Shown here: piece by piece, positions 8,303-17,754 of the stretch
How the letters are laid out: each line of letters starts with the position of its first letter
Numbering within the stretch: the stretch's first letter is position 1
NCBI RefSeq assembly: GCF_030209835.1
Contig: NZ_JARVRF010000005.1
Span: 60,277-124,276, forward strand
DNA: 64,000 nt
Reading direction: 5' to 3'
DNA from: Arthrobacter sp. efr-133-R2A-120
GTDB taxonomy: Bacteria; Actinomycetota; Actinomycetes; Actinomycetales; Micrococcaceae
Notes under the pieces: model-generated
What the model was told of the DNA's origin: nothing
Seen by the model: only the letters and a program-made list of their open reading frames with translations
Databases searched by the model: none
Position numbers and translations under genes: made by a program

Positions 8303-10342
8303 ATGGCAACCCGAATACAAGAACGTTCGACGGCGGTGCCCGCGGCATCCGCGCCGATGACGCACCGCCAGATCATGGAAGCCCTGACGGGCCTCCTCGC
8401 GGCATTCTTCACCGCTATCCTGAGCAGCACCATCGTGGCCAACGCCCTGCCGACCATCATGTCCGACCTGCACGGCACGCAAACGGACTTCGCGTGGGTC
8501 ATCACGGCCGCGCTTCTGGCCAACGCCGCCACCACGCCCATCTGGGGCAAGCTTGCCGACCTCTTCGACAAGAAGCTCCTGGTCCAGCTGAGCATCGTGG
8601 TCTTCGTGGCCGGCTCGGTCATGGCCGGCTTCTCCCAGAGCATTCCCTTCCTGCTGACCGCCCGCGTCATCCAGGGCATCGCGATGGGCGGACTCACCGC
8701 CTTGGCCCAGGCCATCATCGGCACCATGATTCCGCCGCGGGACCGTGGCAAGTACTCGGGCTACATGGGCGCCGTCATGGCGGTCGGTACCGCGGGTGGC
8801 CCGCTGCTCGGCGGCTTCATCGTTGACAGCCCGCTCGGCTGGCGCTGGACGTTCTTCGTCTGCGTGCCGCTCGCCGTCGTCGCGCTCATCCTGCTCCAAG
8901 TGACCCTCAAGATCCAGCACATCAAGCGCCCGGCCAAGATCGACTGGTTCGGCTCCATCCTGCTGACCTCGGGCGTGAGCCTGCTCCTGATCTGGGTTTC
9001 CTTCGCCGGCAACCCGGACTACTACGACTGGATCTCCTGGCAGTCCGCCCTCATGGTAGGCGGCGGCGTGCTTCTCCTGGCCCTGCTGGTAGTGGTCGAA
9101 TCCAAGGTGGCCCAGCCCATCATCCCGCTGAAAATCATCTCCCAGCGCACCACCGCTTTGGCGATCCTGGCCTCCGTGGCCGTCGGTATCGCGATGTTCA
9201 GCTCCTCCACGTTCCTGGGCCAGTACTTCCAGGTAGCCCGCGGCGCGACGCCCACCGAGGCAGGCCTCCTGACGCTGCCCATGATTGCCGGAAACCTCTT
9301 GGGCTCCGTGGCATCTGGCCAGCTGATCAGCCGATTCGGCAAATGGAAGCGATACCTGTTGGCGGGTACCGTGTTCCTTGCCGGCGGCCTTGCCTTCACC
9401 GGCACCATCGACCACACCACTGAACTGTGGATCACGTGCTGCTACACCGCCATCTTCGGCCTGGGCCTTGGCTTGCTGATGCAGAACCTGGTCCTTGCTG
9501 TGCAGAACACCGTCCGCGCCCAGGACATCGGCACGGCCAGCGCCTCCGTGGCGTTCTTCCGCTCCGTCGGCGGCGCGATCGGGGTTTCCGTGCTCGGTGC
9601 CATCATGGCCACGCACGTCAAGGACCTTGCCACCCAAGGCCTCGCCGCGGCACACATTCCGGTGAGCGGTGGCTCAAGCAATGCGAGCATGGACCTGACG
9701 GACTTGCCCGCCCCGATCCGCGACATCATGCGTGCCGCCTACGGCGATGCGACCGCCCAGATCTTCATGATCTCCGCTGTCATTGCCCTGGTCGCGTTCA
9801 TCGCCGTGCTCTTCATCAAGGAGGTTCCGCTGCGGAAGACCGTCGACGCAACGCCTGCGAAGGAGCTGCTGGCAAACGCTTCCGGCGAGGCAAGCATGAC
9901 ACTGGACACCTCCACTCTGCCGGTTATCGAATCCGCTGAGTTTGCCCTGGCAGCCGACGACGGCGGCACCCCCTTGGGTGCCACCCGCGCCCGTGCGGCA
10001 GCCGAGAAAGAGCACGATGAGCTGGACCTTGAGTTCGCCCGCATCTTGACGCAGGAACGGCCGGACCCGGCCGCGGGCCTGCGCGAAGTCCAGGACCAGC
10101 TGGCCCGCACCCAACGGTTGCTGGCCGAGCAACAGCTTCAGCTGAGCCAAGCACAACGCGAGCTCCAGGCGCGCGTGCACGAACAGCAAGCCACCGCCGT
10201 CGAGCAGTCGAAGATCGCCGAGGAATTGGCCGCGTTGCGCAAGGAACTCAAGCGGGAACGCCGCCGCCAGGAAAGGGCTGCCTTGCTACTCCTTGCCGGT
10301 GATGCGTCCAGGGCAGGGGAAACCGGGCGGCACGCGGGCTAG
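8303..10342 (+). CDS. MFS efflux transporter (DHA2, EmrB/QacA type) with coiled-coil tail
   Basis: A 679-residue proton-coupled drug/H+ antiporter of the 14-TM DHA2 type. The ATG at 8303 follows TAGGAG with the right spacing. Motif A (WGKLADLFDKKLL) and the motif C region (GTAGGPLLGGFIVD) are present. The membrane part ends near residue 515 (IALVAFIAVLFIKEVPLRK). Unusually, about 160 further residues follow. The last 90 or so (from LDLEFARILTQERP) are rich in Gln, Glu, Arg and Ala and form a long predicted coiled coil ending in a basic cluster (LKRERRRQER). Normal family members stop near 500 residues. The gene is in an operon with the MarR gene. The substrate is unknown. The tail may mediate oligomerisation or contact with a cytosolic partner, which is inference. 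Confidence 0.87.
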   Translation: MATRIQERSTAVPAASAPMTHRQIMEALTGLLAAFFTAILSSTIVANALPTIMSDLHGTQTDFAWVITAALLANAATTPIWGKLADLFDKKLLVQLSIVVFVAGSVMAGFSQSIPFLLTARVIQGIAMGGLTALAQAIIGTMIPPRDRGKYSGYMGAVMAVGTAGGPLLGGFIVDSPLGWRWTFFVCVPLAVVALILLQVTLKIQHIKRPAKIDWFGSILLTSGVSLLLIWVSFAGNPDYYDWISWQSALMVGGGVLLLALLVVVESKVAQPIIPLKIISQRTTALAILASVAVGIAMFSSSTFLGQYFQVARGATPTEAGLLTLPMIAGNLLGSVASGQLISRFGKWKRYLLAGTVFLAGGLAFTGTIDHTTELWITCCYTAIFGLGLGLLMQNLVLAVQNTVRAQDIGTASASVAFFRSVGGAIGVSVLGAIMATHVKDLATQGLAAAHIPVSGGSSNASMDLTDLPAPIRDIMRAAYGDATAQIFMISAVIALVAFIAVLFIKEVPLRKTVDATPAKELLANASGEASMTLDTSTLPVIESAEFALAADDGGTPLGATRARAAAEKEHDELDLEFARILTQERPDPAAGLREVQDQLARTQRLLAEQQLQLSQAQRELQARVHEQQATAVEQSKIAEELAALRKELKRERRRQERAALLLLAGDASRAGETGRHAG

Positions 10343-10402
10343 GGGGAGTCGCCTCCGCCGCCTGCGGGAGGCGGGCCGGGAGCCTGCGGGACGCGGGCGG
10401 GG

Positions 10403-10438
10403 AGCCGCTGCAGCGAGTTTGGAAGCGCTGCAGCGGCT
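10403..10438 (+). terminator. hairpin after MFS gene
   Basis: AGCCGCTGCAGCG (10403) pairs perfectly with CGCTGCAGCGGCT (ending 10438) around a ten-base loop, in an otherwise gene-free stretch from 10343 to 10595. There is no T-run, so it may be an attenuator or a weak terminator. The rest of the gap is AT-richer (10450-10580) and should hold the promoter of the ABC exporter operon. I cannot pick convincing -35/-10 boxes. Confidence 0.5.
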
Positions 10439-10595
10439 CAGCTACGCCGCAAGGATGATATTTAGCTATCGATATTTCGCTGAGGCAACGGATTTCGTAG
10501 AGTTGAGGGATTAATACTGTCAGCGCCTGCTGCTACCTATGTATTAAGTCATTCGCACTAATTCATTCGCGCACTCTCATTAAGGATCCGTGGGC

Positions 10596-12329
10596 ATGCT
10601 TGTCACCCTGATACGGCGCTACTCCAAGCCGTATTTGCCGCAGATACTGGCCGTCATCATCTTCCAGTTGGCCTCTACCATTGCCACCCTTTACCTTCCA
10701 AGCCTCAACGCAAAAATCATCGATGAAGGGGTATCCCGGGGGGATACCAACTACATCTGGCAAACCGGCGCGCTGATGCTCGCGGTCGCGCTCGGCCAGG
10801 TCGTCGCGGCCATCGCTGGGGTCTATTTCGGATCGCGCGTGGCCATGGCCATGGGTCGCGACTTGCGCAGGGATGTCTTCCGCAAGGTCAGCAGCTTCTC
10901 GGCCAAGGACGTCAACAGCTTCGGCGCACCCACGTTGATCACCCGTGGCACCAACGACGTCCAGCAAGTCCAGATGCTCATGCTCATGGGCCTGAACTTC
11001 ATGGTTTCCACGCCCATCATGTGTGTCGGCGGCATCATCATGGCCTTGCGCGAGGACCTCAGCCTCTCGTGGCTTGTCTGGGTCTCGGTGCCCGTCCTCG
11101 TGGCCGTGGTTGGTTACCTCGTGGTCCGGCTCATGCCGCTCTTCCGTTCCATGCAGAAGAAGATCGACGCCATCAATGGTGTCCTGCGCGAGCAGATCAT
11201 CGGCATCCGCGTGGTCCGGGCCTTCGTCCGTGAACCCTACGAGGCCAAGCGCTTCGGTGACGCCAACAAGGACCTCACCCTGGTTTCGGTCAAGATCGGC
11301 AACCTGTTTGTCTTGATGTTCCCGGCCATCGGAATGATCCTGCACCTTTCCACGGCGGCAGTGCTGTGGTTCGGCGGCCAAAGGGTGGACGCGGGAAACA
11401 TGCAGGTGGGTTCCTTGACCGCCTTCCTGCAGTATCTCCTGCAGATCCTCATGGCCGTCATGATGGGTACCTTCATGGCCATGATGATCCCGCGCGCGTC
11501 CGTGTGTGCGGACCGCATCGGTGAGGTCCTCGACGTCGAACCCTCCATCCACGATCCGAAGGCGCCCGTAGCGCCCGCGGAAAAGAAGGGGCGCGTCGAA
11601 TTCCGCGATGTCACCTTCAAATACCCCGGCGCCGAAGCTCCCGTGTTGAGCAACATTTCCTTCACCGCGGAGCCGGGCCAAACGCTCGCCATCATCGGGT
11701 CCACCGGCGCAGGCAAGACCACCTTGGTGTCCTTGCTGCCGCGCCTGTACGACGTCGCGTCCGGCGATGTGTTGCTCGACGGCGTTCCGGTCACTAGCCT
11801 GGACCGCGACGAGATCACCAGCCGAGTGGCCACCGTTCCGCAGAAGCCGTACTTGTTCTCCGGAACCATCGAACACAACCTGCGCTTCGGCAAGACCGAC
11901 GCCACGGACCAGGAACTCTGGGATGCGCTGGAAACCGCGCAGGCCAAAGACTTTGTCATGGAAAAGTCCTCCGGCCTCAACCGTCGGGTGGCCCAGGGCG
12001 GAACCAACGTCTCCGGTGGCCAGAGGCAGCGTCTCTGCATCGCCAGGGCCTTGGTGACACAGCCCAAGGTCTACCTCTTTGACGACTCCTTCTCGGCCTT
12101 GGATGTGGCCACGGACGCCCGCCTTCGCAGGGCGCTGAAGGAAAAGACGCAGGATGCCACGGTCATCATCGTGGCTCAGCGCGTCTCGACCATTGCGGAC
12201 GCGGACCAGATCCTGGTCCTGGACAACGGCAGAATCGTTGACCGCGGCACCCATGAAGAACTCCTGGAAACGTCACCCACGTACCAGGAAATCGTCGAAT
12301 CCCAGCTGAGCGCGGAGGAAGTGGCATGA
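10596..12329 (+). CDS. ABC exporter half-transporter, degenerate-site subunit
   Basis: A 577-residue fusion of six TM helices (about 1-310) with an ATPase domain. ATG 10596 gives good spacing from AAGGA; GTG 10590 is the alternative. Walker A is GSTGAGKTT, the signature NVSGGQRQR and the switch His is replaced by Gln (VAQRVST). Walker B reads YLFDDSFSALD, with Asp where the catalytic Glu should be. That is the pattern of the degenerate-site subunit in heterodimeric exporters such as TM287/288, TmrAB or BmrCD. The stop overlaps the start of its partner (ATGA). Likely role: export of drugs, lipids or peptides; substrate unknown. Confidence 0.9.
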   Translation: MLVTLIRRYSKPYLPQILAVIIFQLASTIATLYLPSLNAKIIDEGVSRGDTNYIWQTGALMLAVALGQVVAAIAGVYFGSRVAMAMGRDLRRDVFRKVSSFSAKDVNSFGAPTLITRGTNDVQQVQMLMLMGLNFMVSTPIMCVGGIIMALREDLSLSWLVWVSVPVLVAVVGYLVVRLMPLFRSMQKKIDAINGVLREQIIGIRVVRAFVREPYEAKRFGDANKDLTLVSVKIGNLFVLMFPAIGMILHLSTAAVLWFGGQRVDAGNMQVGSLTAFLQYLLQILMAVMMGTFMAMMIPRASVCADRIGEVLDVEPSIHDPKAPVAPAEKKGRVEFRDVTFKYPGAEAPVLSNISFTAEPGQTLAIIGSTGAGKTTLVSLLPRLYDVASGDVLLDGVPVTSLDRDEITSRVATVPQKPYLFSGTIEHNLRFGKTDATDQELWDALETAQAKDFVMEKSSGLNRRVAQGGTNVSGGQRQRLCIARALVTQPKVYLFDDSFSALDVATDARLRRALKEKTQDATVIIVAQRVSTIADADQILVLDNGRIVDRGTHEELLETSPTYQEIVESQLSAEEVA

Positions 12330-14422
12330 GCGAACAGAATCAGCAAAAGCGCGGCTGGGCCGCGAAAGCCGAAGCAGCGAAGGCTGCGCGCGACGCTGCG
12401 GAAACGAAGGATGCCGACGCAGCCGGTGCCGTTACAGCGGTGGACGAGGACGATATCGAGGAAACCGAATACACCCCGGGCGAAGCCGACGGCGGCATGT
12501 TCGGCAACCTGCCGGCCAAGAAGGCCAAGGCGTTCGGACCGTCGGCCAAGCGGCTCCTCGGGCTGCTCAAGCCGGAGGCTGCCGGAGTCGTCTTCGTCAT
12601 CGGCCTCGTGGTGGTCTCGGTCGTTCTGAACGTCATCGCCCCGAAGATCCTCGGCAGCGCCATGGACGTCATCTTCGGCGGCGTCATGGGCAAGCAATTG
12701 CCTCCCGGCGTGAGCCAGGCCGCCTTCGCCGAAGGACTCCGCCAAGCCGGCCAGAACAACTTCGCGGACATGGTCTCCAAGATGGAGCTCACCAACGGGA
12801 TCAACTTCTCCAAGCTCACGTTCCTGATCTCGATCGTGCTCTTGATGTACTTCGTGGCCAACATCTTCCTTTGGGCCCAGGGCTACATCCTGAACAAGAT
12901 CGTCATGAAAGTCATCAACCGGCTCCGCAACGACGTCCAGGCCAAGCTCAACCGCTTGCCCCTGAACTACTTCGACACCCGCCAGCGCGGAGACATCCTC
13001 TCCCGCGTGACCAACGACGTCGACAACGTCCAGCAAGGGCTGCAGCAGGCGTTCGCCCAGCTGGTCAGCTCGGTGCTGACGGTTTTCGGCATCACCATCA
13101 TGATGTTCATCGTGTCCTGGCAGCTCGCACTCATCGCGCTGGTTGCCTTGCCGCTCTCCGGCGTCCTTGCCGGCGTAATTGGATCGCGCAGCCAGAAACT
13201 CTTCGCCGCCCAATGGAAGAACACAGGCTCTCTCAACGGCCAGATCGAGGAATCGTTCTCCGGCCACGAGCTCGTCAAGGTCTTCGGGCGCGACGCGGAC
13301 ATGCTGGAGCGCTTCGACGAACGCAACGAAGCCCTGTACAAGGCCTCGTTCGGGGCACAGTTTGTCTCCGGCATCATCTTCCCGGCCATGAACTTCGTCT
13401 CCTACCTCAGCTACGTGGGCATCGCCGTCGTCGGTGGTTTGCGTGTGGCCTCCGGGTCCATGAGCCTTGGCGACGCCACGGCGTTCATCCAGTACTCGCG
13501 TGAATTCACCCAGCCGCTCGGCCAGATCGCCGGCATGGCCAACATGCTCCAGTCCGGCGTGGCTTCTGCTGAGCGCGTTTTCGAGTTCTTGGATGCAGAC
13601 GAGGAAATGCCGGAGAACGCGGCCCGTCACCTGCCCCCGCGCACGGACGGCCACGTCGAGTTCGAGAATGTGTCCTTCAGCTACGTCGCAGACAAGCCGC
13701 TCATCGAGAACCTTTCCCTCAGTGCGGAGCCCGGACACACCGTTGCAATTGTTGGACCCACAGGTGCGGGCAAGACCACCTTGGTCAACCTCGTCATGCG
13801 GTTCTACGAGCTCAACTCGGGCCGTATCACCCTGGACGGGGTGGACATCAAGGAGCTGAGCCGTTCCGAGCTTCGCTCCAAGGTGGGAATGGTGCTCCAG
13901 GACGCTTGGCTTTTCGGCGGTACCATCTACGACAACATCAAGTACGGCAACCTCGACGCCACCGAGGAGCAGATCATGGAGGCGGCCAAGGCAACCTACG
14001 TGGATCGTTTCGTACGCGCCTTGCCGGATGGGTACCAGACCATCATCGACGAGGAAGGCAACAACGTCAGCGCGGGGGAGAAACAGCTCATCACCATCGC
14101 GCGCGCCTTCGTTTCCGATCCCTCGCTGTTGATCCTGGACGAGGCCACGAGCTCCGTTGACACCCGTACCGAGCTGTTGTTGCAGAAGGCCATGGCTGCC
14201 CTCCGCACGGATCGCACGAGCTTTGTCATCGCCCACCGTTTGTCCACCATCCGCGACGCCGACACCATCCTTGTGATGGAAAACGGCAGCATCGTGGAGC
14301 AGGGCAGCCACAACCAACTGCTCGCATTGCAGGGTGCGTACTACCGCCTGTACATGTCGCAGTTTGCCGGTGAGGATGCCGAGGAAACCGTTGTGGATGA
14401 CTCGACGGCGGTGCACAGCTGA
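12326..14422 (+). CDS. ABC exporter half-transporter, catalytic-site subunit
   Basis: A 698-residue partner of the preceding gene, translationally coupled through ATGA at 12326. An acidic, Ala-rich N-terminal extension of about 70 residues precedes six TM helices. The NBD has Walker A GPTGAGKTT, a canonical Walker B (LLILDEATSSVD) and the switch His (AHRLST), but a non-standard signature (NVSAGEKQL instead of LSGGQ). Together the two proteins make one full and one degenerate ATP site, because the degenerate Walker B of the first subunit faces the altered signature of this one. A 62-residue insertion between TM1 and TM2 (around PPGVSQAAFAEGLRQ) is typical of this subunit type. Confidence 0.9.
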   Translation: MSEQNQQKRGWAAKAEAAKAARDAAETKDADAAGAVTAVDEDDIEETEYTPGEADGGMFGNLPAKKAKAFGPSAKRLLGLLKPEAAGVVFVIGLVVVSVVLNVIAPKILGSAMDVIFGGVMGKQLPPGVSQAAFAEGLRQAGQNNFADMVSKMELTNGINFSKLTFLISIVLLMYFVANIFLWAQGYILNKIVMKVINRLRNDVQAKLNRLPLNYFDTRQRGDILSRVTNDVDNVQQGLQQAFAQLVSSVLTVFGITIMMFIVSWQLALIALVALPLSGVLAGVIGSRSQKLFAAQWKNTGSLNGQIEESFSGHELVKVFGRDADMLERFDERNEALYKASFGAQFVSGIIFPAMNFVSYLSYVGIAVVGGLRVASGSMSLGDATAFIQYSREFTQPLGQIAGMANMLQSGVASAERVFEFLDADEEMPENAARHLPPRTDGHVEFENVSFSYVADKPLIENLSLSAEPGHTVAIVGPTGAGKTTLVNLVMRFYELNSGRITLDGVDIKELSRSELRSKVGMVLQDAWLFGGTIYDNIKYGNLDATEEQIMEAAKATYVDRFVRALPDGYQTIIDEEGNNVSAGEKQLITIARAFVSDPSLLILDEATSSVDTRTELLLQKAMAALRTDRTSFVIAHRLSTIRDADTILVMENGSIVEQGSHNQLLALQGAYYRLYMSQFAGEDAEETVVDDSTAVHS

Positions 14423-14442
14423 GCCGGCGAATTACGGTCCAC

Positions 14443-14865
14443 GTGCCGATGCGTTGGGGAGACATGGACGCGTACGGGCACATCAACAACGTCCAGATCG
14501 TGCGCATGCTCGAAGAGGCGCGTATCGCGGCCTTCGGTCCGCCCCGCGGTGCCGGACTCCCCGGAGTGGAACCACCGGTCTCCGTCTTCGACTCTGTTGA
14601 AGACGGGGTCATGACCCTTGTGGTGGAGCACAAGGTCCGATACGTCCGGACCTTGGAATACCGGAACATTCCAGCAGTCGTTGAGATCTGGGTCGGCGCC
14701 GTGAAGGGTGCAAGTTTTGACCTCCATTACGTCATCAAGGATCCCGTGACCGGCCAGGACTGCGTCAACGCGAGCACCCATCTGGCGTTCGTCGACGAGT
14801 CCACGGGCCGTGTCCGCAGGCTCACTCCCGAACAGAAGGAGCAGTTGGAGCCCTACCGGGCCTAG
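14443..14865 (+). CDS. acyl-CoA thioesterase (4HBT hot-dog fold)
   Basis: A single-domain hot-dog protein of about 140 residues. MRWGDMDAYGHINNVQ is the classic 4-hydroxybenzoyl-CoA thioesterase signature with its catalytic Asp. It should hydrolyse acyl-CoA thioesters in the cytosol. The start is uncertain. GTG 14443 gives a very short lead-in, but the frame stays open and homology-like sequence (RRITVHV) extends upstream to a CTG at 14419 that overlaps the ABC gene stop as CTGA. The true start may therefore be there, with coupled translation. Confidence 0.85.
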   Translation: MPMRWGDMDAYGHINNVQIVRMLEEARIAAFGPPRGAGLPGVEPPVSVFDSVEDGVMTLVVEHKVRYVRTLEYRNIPAVVEIWVGAVKGASFDLHYVIKDPVTGQDCVNASTHLAFVDESTGRVRRLTPEQKEQLEPYRA

Positions 14866-14916
14866 CGAAGCATGGCAGCACGCCCTGGGCATTGCCGGTG
14901 GACGTAGAGTTTCCCC

Positions 14917-15657
14917 ATGAAACTCGAGATCGTCGCCGTCGGTGCCCAGGGCGCTGCCGTTGCCGCCGAAGAAGGCGCGGACCGGATTGAACTTTGCAGC
15001 GCTTTGGAGCTCGGGGGACTGACCCCGAGCCAAGGCCTGATGGAAGCCGCGCAGGAAGCTGCCAACGGACGGCTGGAGATCCACCCGCTGATCCGCAGCC
15101 GGCCGGGAGACTTCCTGTACTCCGACGCCGATGTGGACACCATGGACCGCGAGATCCGGTTCCTGCTAACCCAAGGAGCCCAGGGCGTAGTGATCGGAGT
15201 CCTCACGGCAGACGGTGACATCGACATCCAAGCCACGCGAAGGCTCACCGACACAGCACTGGAGGCAAACCCCAACGCCCAACTGACCTTCCACCGGGCC
15301 ATCGACCAGACCCCGGACCCCGCGGTCGCCGTCGAGCAGCTCGTGGAGCTTGGATTCACCCGGGTGCTTAGCTCCGGCGGCGCCGCCACGGTGGGGGCCG
15401 GGATCGCGACCCTCGAGCGCATGGTCCAGCGGGCAGCGGGGCGGCTCGAGGTCATGGCAGGCGGCGGACTCGCCCTGGACGATATCCCGGCCCTGCACTC
15501 AGCGGGACTAAGCGCGGTCCACTTGTCAGCCAAGACCACGGTTTCCACGCGGAAGAACCGAGGTGACTCCTTCGGCACACCCGGCGATGCAGACCCGACG
15601 GCGTACATGGTCACCAACCGGGACCTGGTGAGGGCTGCCCGCGCTGCGTCCCGCTGA
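14917..15657 (+). CDS. cutC: copper homeostasis protein CutC
   Basis: A 246-residue TIM-barrel protein of the CutC family. It begins MKLEIVAVGAQGA and has ADRIELCSALELGGLTPS and IHPLIRSRPGDFLYS, followed by LTFHRAID and LSSGGAATV, all CutC hallmarks. The family was linked to copper tolerance in E. coli, but its biochemical activity is not settled. It lies 51 bases after the thioesterase gene, so co-transcription is possible. It is followed by a long palindrome that probably ends the unit. Confidence 0.88.
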   Translation: MKLEIVAVGAQGAAVAAEEGADRIELCSALELGGLTPSQGLMEAAQEAANGRLEIHPLIRSRPGDFLYSDADVDTMDREIRFLLTQGAQGVVIGVLTADGDIDIQATRRLTDTALEANPNAQLTFHRAIDQTPDPAVAVEQLVELGFTRVLSSGGAATVGAGIATLERMVQRAAGRLEVMAGGGLALDDIPALHSAGLSAVHLSAKTTVSTRKNRGDSFGTPGDADPTAYMVTNRDLVRAARAASR

Positions 15658-15723
15658 CCCAACTGACTAGCATTTGTTGTCGTTTTGGGCGCTGTAAACG
15701 ACATTAACTGCCAGTTACTTGGG
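15658..15723. repeat. dispersed palindromic repeat / terminator, copy A
   Basis: A long imperfect inverted repeat starts right after the cutC stop: CCCAACTGACTAGCATTTG then TTGTCGTTTT, a short loop, then AAACGACATTAACTG and CCAGTTACTTGGG. Its left arm is nearly identical to the left arm of the hairpin at 47303-47370. It should fold in RNA and act as a terminator. The remaining bases to 15804 carry the promoter region of the next gene. Confidence 0.7.
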
Positions 15724-15804
15724 TGGGTCCCTTTACACGGCGGCGACTTGGGTCAAAGATGGGTGAAGTCTTACGATCGAAAATAGCCTCCGGGAGTCAC
15801 AAAG

Positions 15805-17736
15805 ATGCAAAACCTGAGCTTCTCCACCGTCACCTTGAACATGGCGGAATTGGGTCCCAATAGCCCGCAGCCGGTGGTCATGGCAGAGCTGGACCAGCCG
15901 TACAGAATCGGCGACGGCGTCCCGGAGGAACTACAGGCCGCGGCCCGCTACGGCCAGGTGCCGAACATGTTCCCGTACTTGATGCAGGACGGCTACTCCC
16001 GCGAGCGGACCGCCCACGACGTGCCCGCCGTCGTGCTGGAGAACAGCAAACTGCGTGCAGTTGTCCTCCCCACCTTGGGCGGCCGGCTCTGGGAGCTCTT
16101 CGACAAGGCCTCGGGAAAGCAGCTCCTTCACACCCATGAAACCCTGCAGTTCGCCAACATCGCACTGCGCAAGGCCTGGTTCGCCGGCGGGCTCGAATGG
16201 AACATCGGCACCCGCGGGCACTCGCCCACCACGTGCGATCCTCTGCACGCTGCCATCGTCAAGACTCCCGAAGGCCACGATGTGTTGCGCATGTGGGAGT
16301 TCGAACGCCTCCGCGAGGTGGTCTTCCAAGTGGACATGTGGCTTCCTGAGGACTCGGACGTCCTCCTCACGGCGGTCCGGATCCGGAACCCGCATGACCA
16401 CGAGGTCCCCATGTACTGGTGGAGCAATGCCGCTGTTCCCGAGACGGCGGAAACGCGCGTGATCGCGCCCGCCACGGAGGCTTTCGGGAGCGATTACACC
16501 ACCGATATCGCCCGGGTCCGGCCCACGGAACACCAGGGCATGGACGCTACCTGGCTGGTCAATAGCGCGCACGCCGCGGACTTCTTCTTCGACATCCAGC
16601 CCGGGCACCGGCATTGGATCGCCGCAGTAGACCACGACGGCGACGGCCTGGCCATGCTGTCCACCAGCCTCCTGCGCGGGAAGAAGCTGTTCGTGTGGGG
16701 CCAGGGCGACGGCGGGAAACGCTGGCAGGAATGGCTCAGTCCCGGAGCCGGCCCCTACGCCGAGATCCAGGCGGGATTGGCGCAAACCCAGTTCGAGCAT
16801 CTGGCCATGCCTGCTGGCGCCGAGTGGAGTTGGGTGGAGGCCTACGGGAACGCCAAGCTGGATCCCGCAACCTCCCACGGCCAGGATTGGGATGCCGCCG
16901 TGACCCACGCCAGCACCCGGCTCGAGGACCTCGTCCCGGACGCCGAGCTCGAGGTCGCCCTCGCCGAAGCCGCGCGGAACTATGCCCTGCCCCCGGACGA
17001 GATGCTGGTGCGCGGCAGCGCCTGGGGTGCTTTGGAGAGTGCCCGACGACGACACTCAGGCCGCGCGTGGCTGGACGAAATCGGGACTCCCTTCACGGAT
17101 GATGCAACCCCTGAAGCGATCGAGGAAACAGGCCCGTGGCACAGCCTGCTGGACGGGGCGAGTTTCCTAGGCGCCGGGAGTTTCGTGGCTGGAGCCGATT
17201 GGGAAGAACTGTTGGCAAAGGATGGCGGAGCGGAAGCGCAGTTCCACCTGGCCACGATGAAGCACGCCCGCCAGGACCTCGCCGGTGCGATCGCCGGGTA
17301 TGGCGCAGCCCTGATTGCCGACGCACTCTCACCACGTTCCAGGGTCCTCGCCCTCCGTGGCCGGGCCCTTGCGCTGCTTGCCACCAACAAGACCGACGAA
17401 GGCTTGGCTGAACTTGCCGCAGCGAGCCGGCTGGAACCGTCCAACCTCCCCTTGCTGAGCGAAGCCATGACCCTCAGCATCCGGCACGGAGACCCCGCCC
17501 AAGCACTCGCCCTGGCGAACGAGGCACCTGCCGGAATGTCCGACGTCGGACGCGTCCGCTTCCTGACGGCGCTCGCCCTCGCGGGCGTCGGCAGGGGCCC
17601 GGAGGCGGCAGCGATGCTGCGGGACGGCGTCGAAATACCGGACATCCGGGAGGGTGAGGACGGGATCGCAGCCTTGTGGCAGGAAGTGTGCCCCGGGGAG
17701 CCGGTGCCTGCCAGCTACCGCTTTGGGATGCACTGA
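15805..17736 (+). CDS. DUF5107 protein with C-terminal TPR-like repeats
   Basis: A 643-residue protein. Residues about 40-350 match the DUF5107 beta-rich domain, a galactose-mutarotase/glycosidase-like fold. Markers are VVLPTLGGRLWELFDKASGKQLL, GGLEWNIGTRGHSP and KKLFVWGQGDGGKRWQEW. From about 460 the sequence becomes helical with repeated Ala/Leu patterns (LAGAIAGYGAAL, RALALLATNKTDEGLAELAAAS) typical of TPR repeats. DUF5107 proteins occur with plant-polysaccharide or sugar-acid genes and are thought to be carbohydrate-related. No signal peptide is visible, so it is probably cytosolic. It stands alone between a palindrome and a tandem repeat. Confidence 0.75.
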   Translation: MQNLSFSTVTLNMAELGPNSPQPVVMAELDQPYRIGDGVPEELQAAARYGQVPNMFPYLMQDGYSRERTAHDVPAVVLENSKLRAVVLPTLGGRLWELFDKASGKQLLHTHETLQFANIALRKAWFAGGLEWNIGTRGHSPTTCDPLHAAIVKTPEGHDVLRMWEFERLREVVFQVDMWLPEDSDVLLTAVRIRNPHDHEVPMYWWSNAAVPETAETRVIAPATEAFGSDYTTDIARVRPTEHQGMDATWLVNSAHAADFFFDIQPGHRHWIAAVDHDGDGLAMLSTSLLRGKKLFVWGQGDGGKRWQEWLSPGAGPYAEIQAGLAQTQFEHLAMPAGAEWSWVEAYGNAKLDPATSHGQDWDAAVTHASTRLEDLVPDAELEVALAEAARNYALPPDEMLVRGSAWGALESARRRHSGRAWLDEIGTPFTDDATPEAIEETGPWHSLLDGASFLGAGSFVAGADWEELLAKDGGAEAQFHLATMKHARQDLAGAIAGYGAALIADALSPRSRVLALRGRALALLATNKTDEGLAELAAASRLEPSNLPLLSEAMTLSIRHGDPAQALALANEAPAGMSDVGRVRFLTALALAGVGRGPEAAAMLRDGVEIPDIREGEDGIAALWQEVCPGEPVPASYRFGMH

Positions 17737-17754
17737 CTTCCGGGGTACACCGGT

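Noticed and set aside
12176..14416. 746-codon open frame on the minus strand opposite the ABC exporter gene
   Set aside because: Mirror frame caused by high third-position GC; composition (His/Asp/Val/Gly-rich) matches no fold, while the plus strand encodes a full ABC transporter. Similar mirrors at 5899-7698, 10563-12254, 18265-20295 and 45245-46582 were dropped for the same reason.
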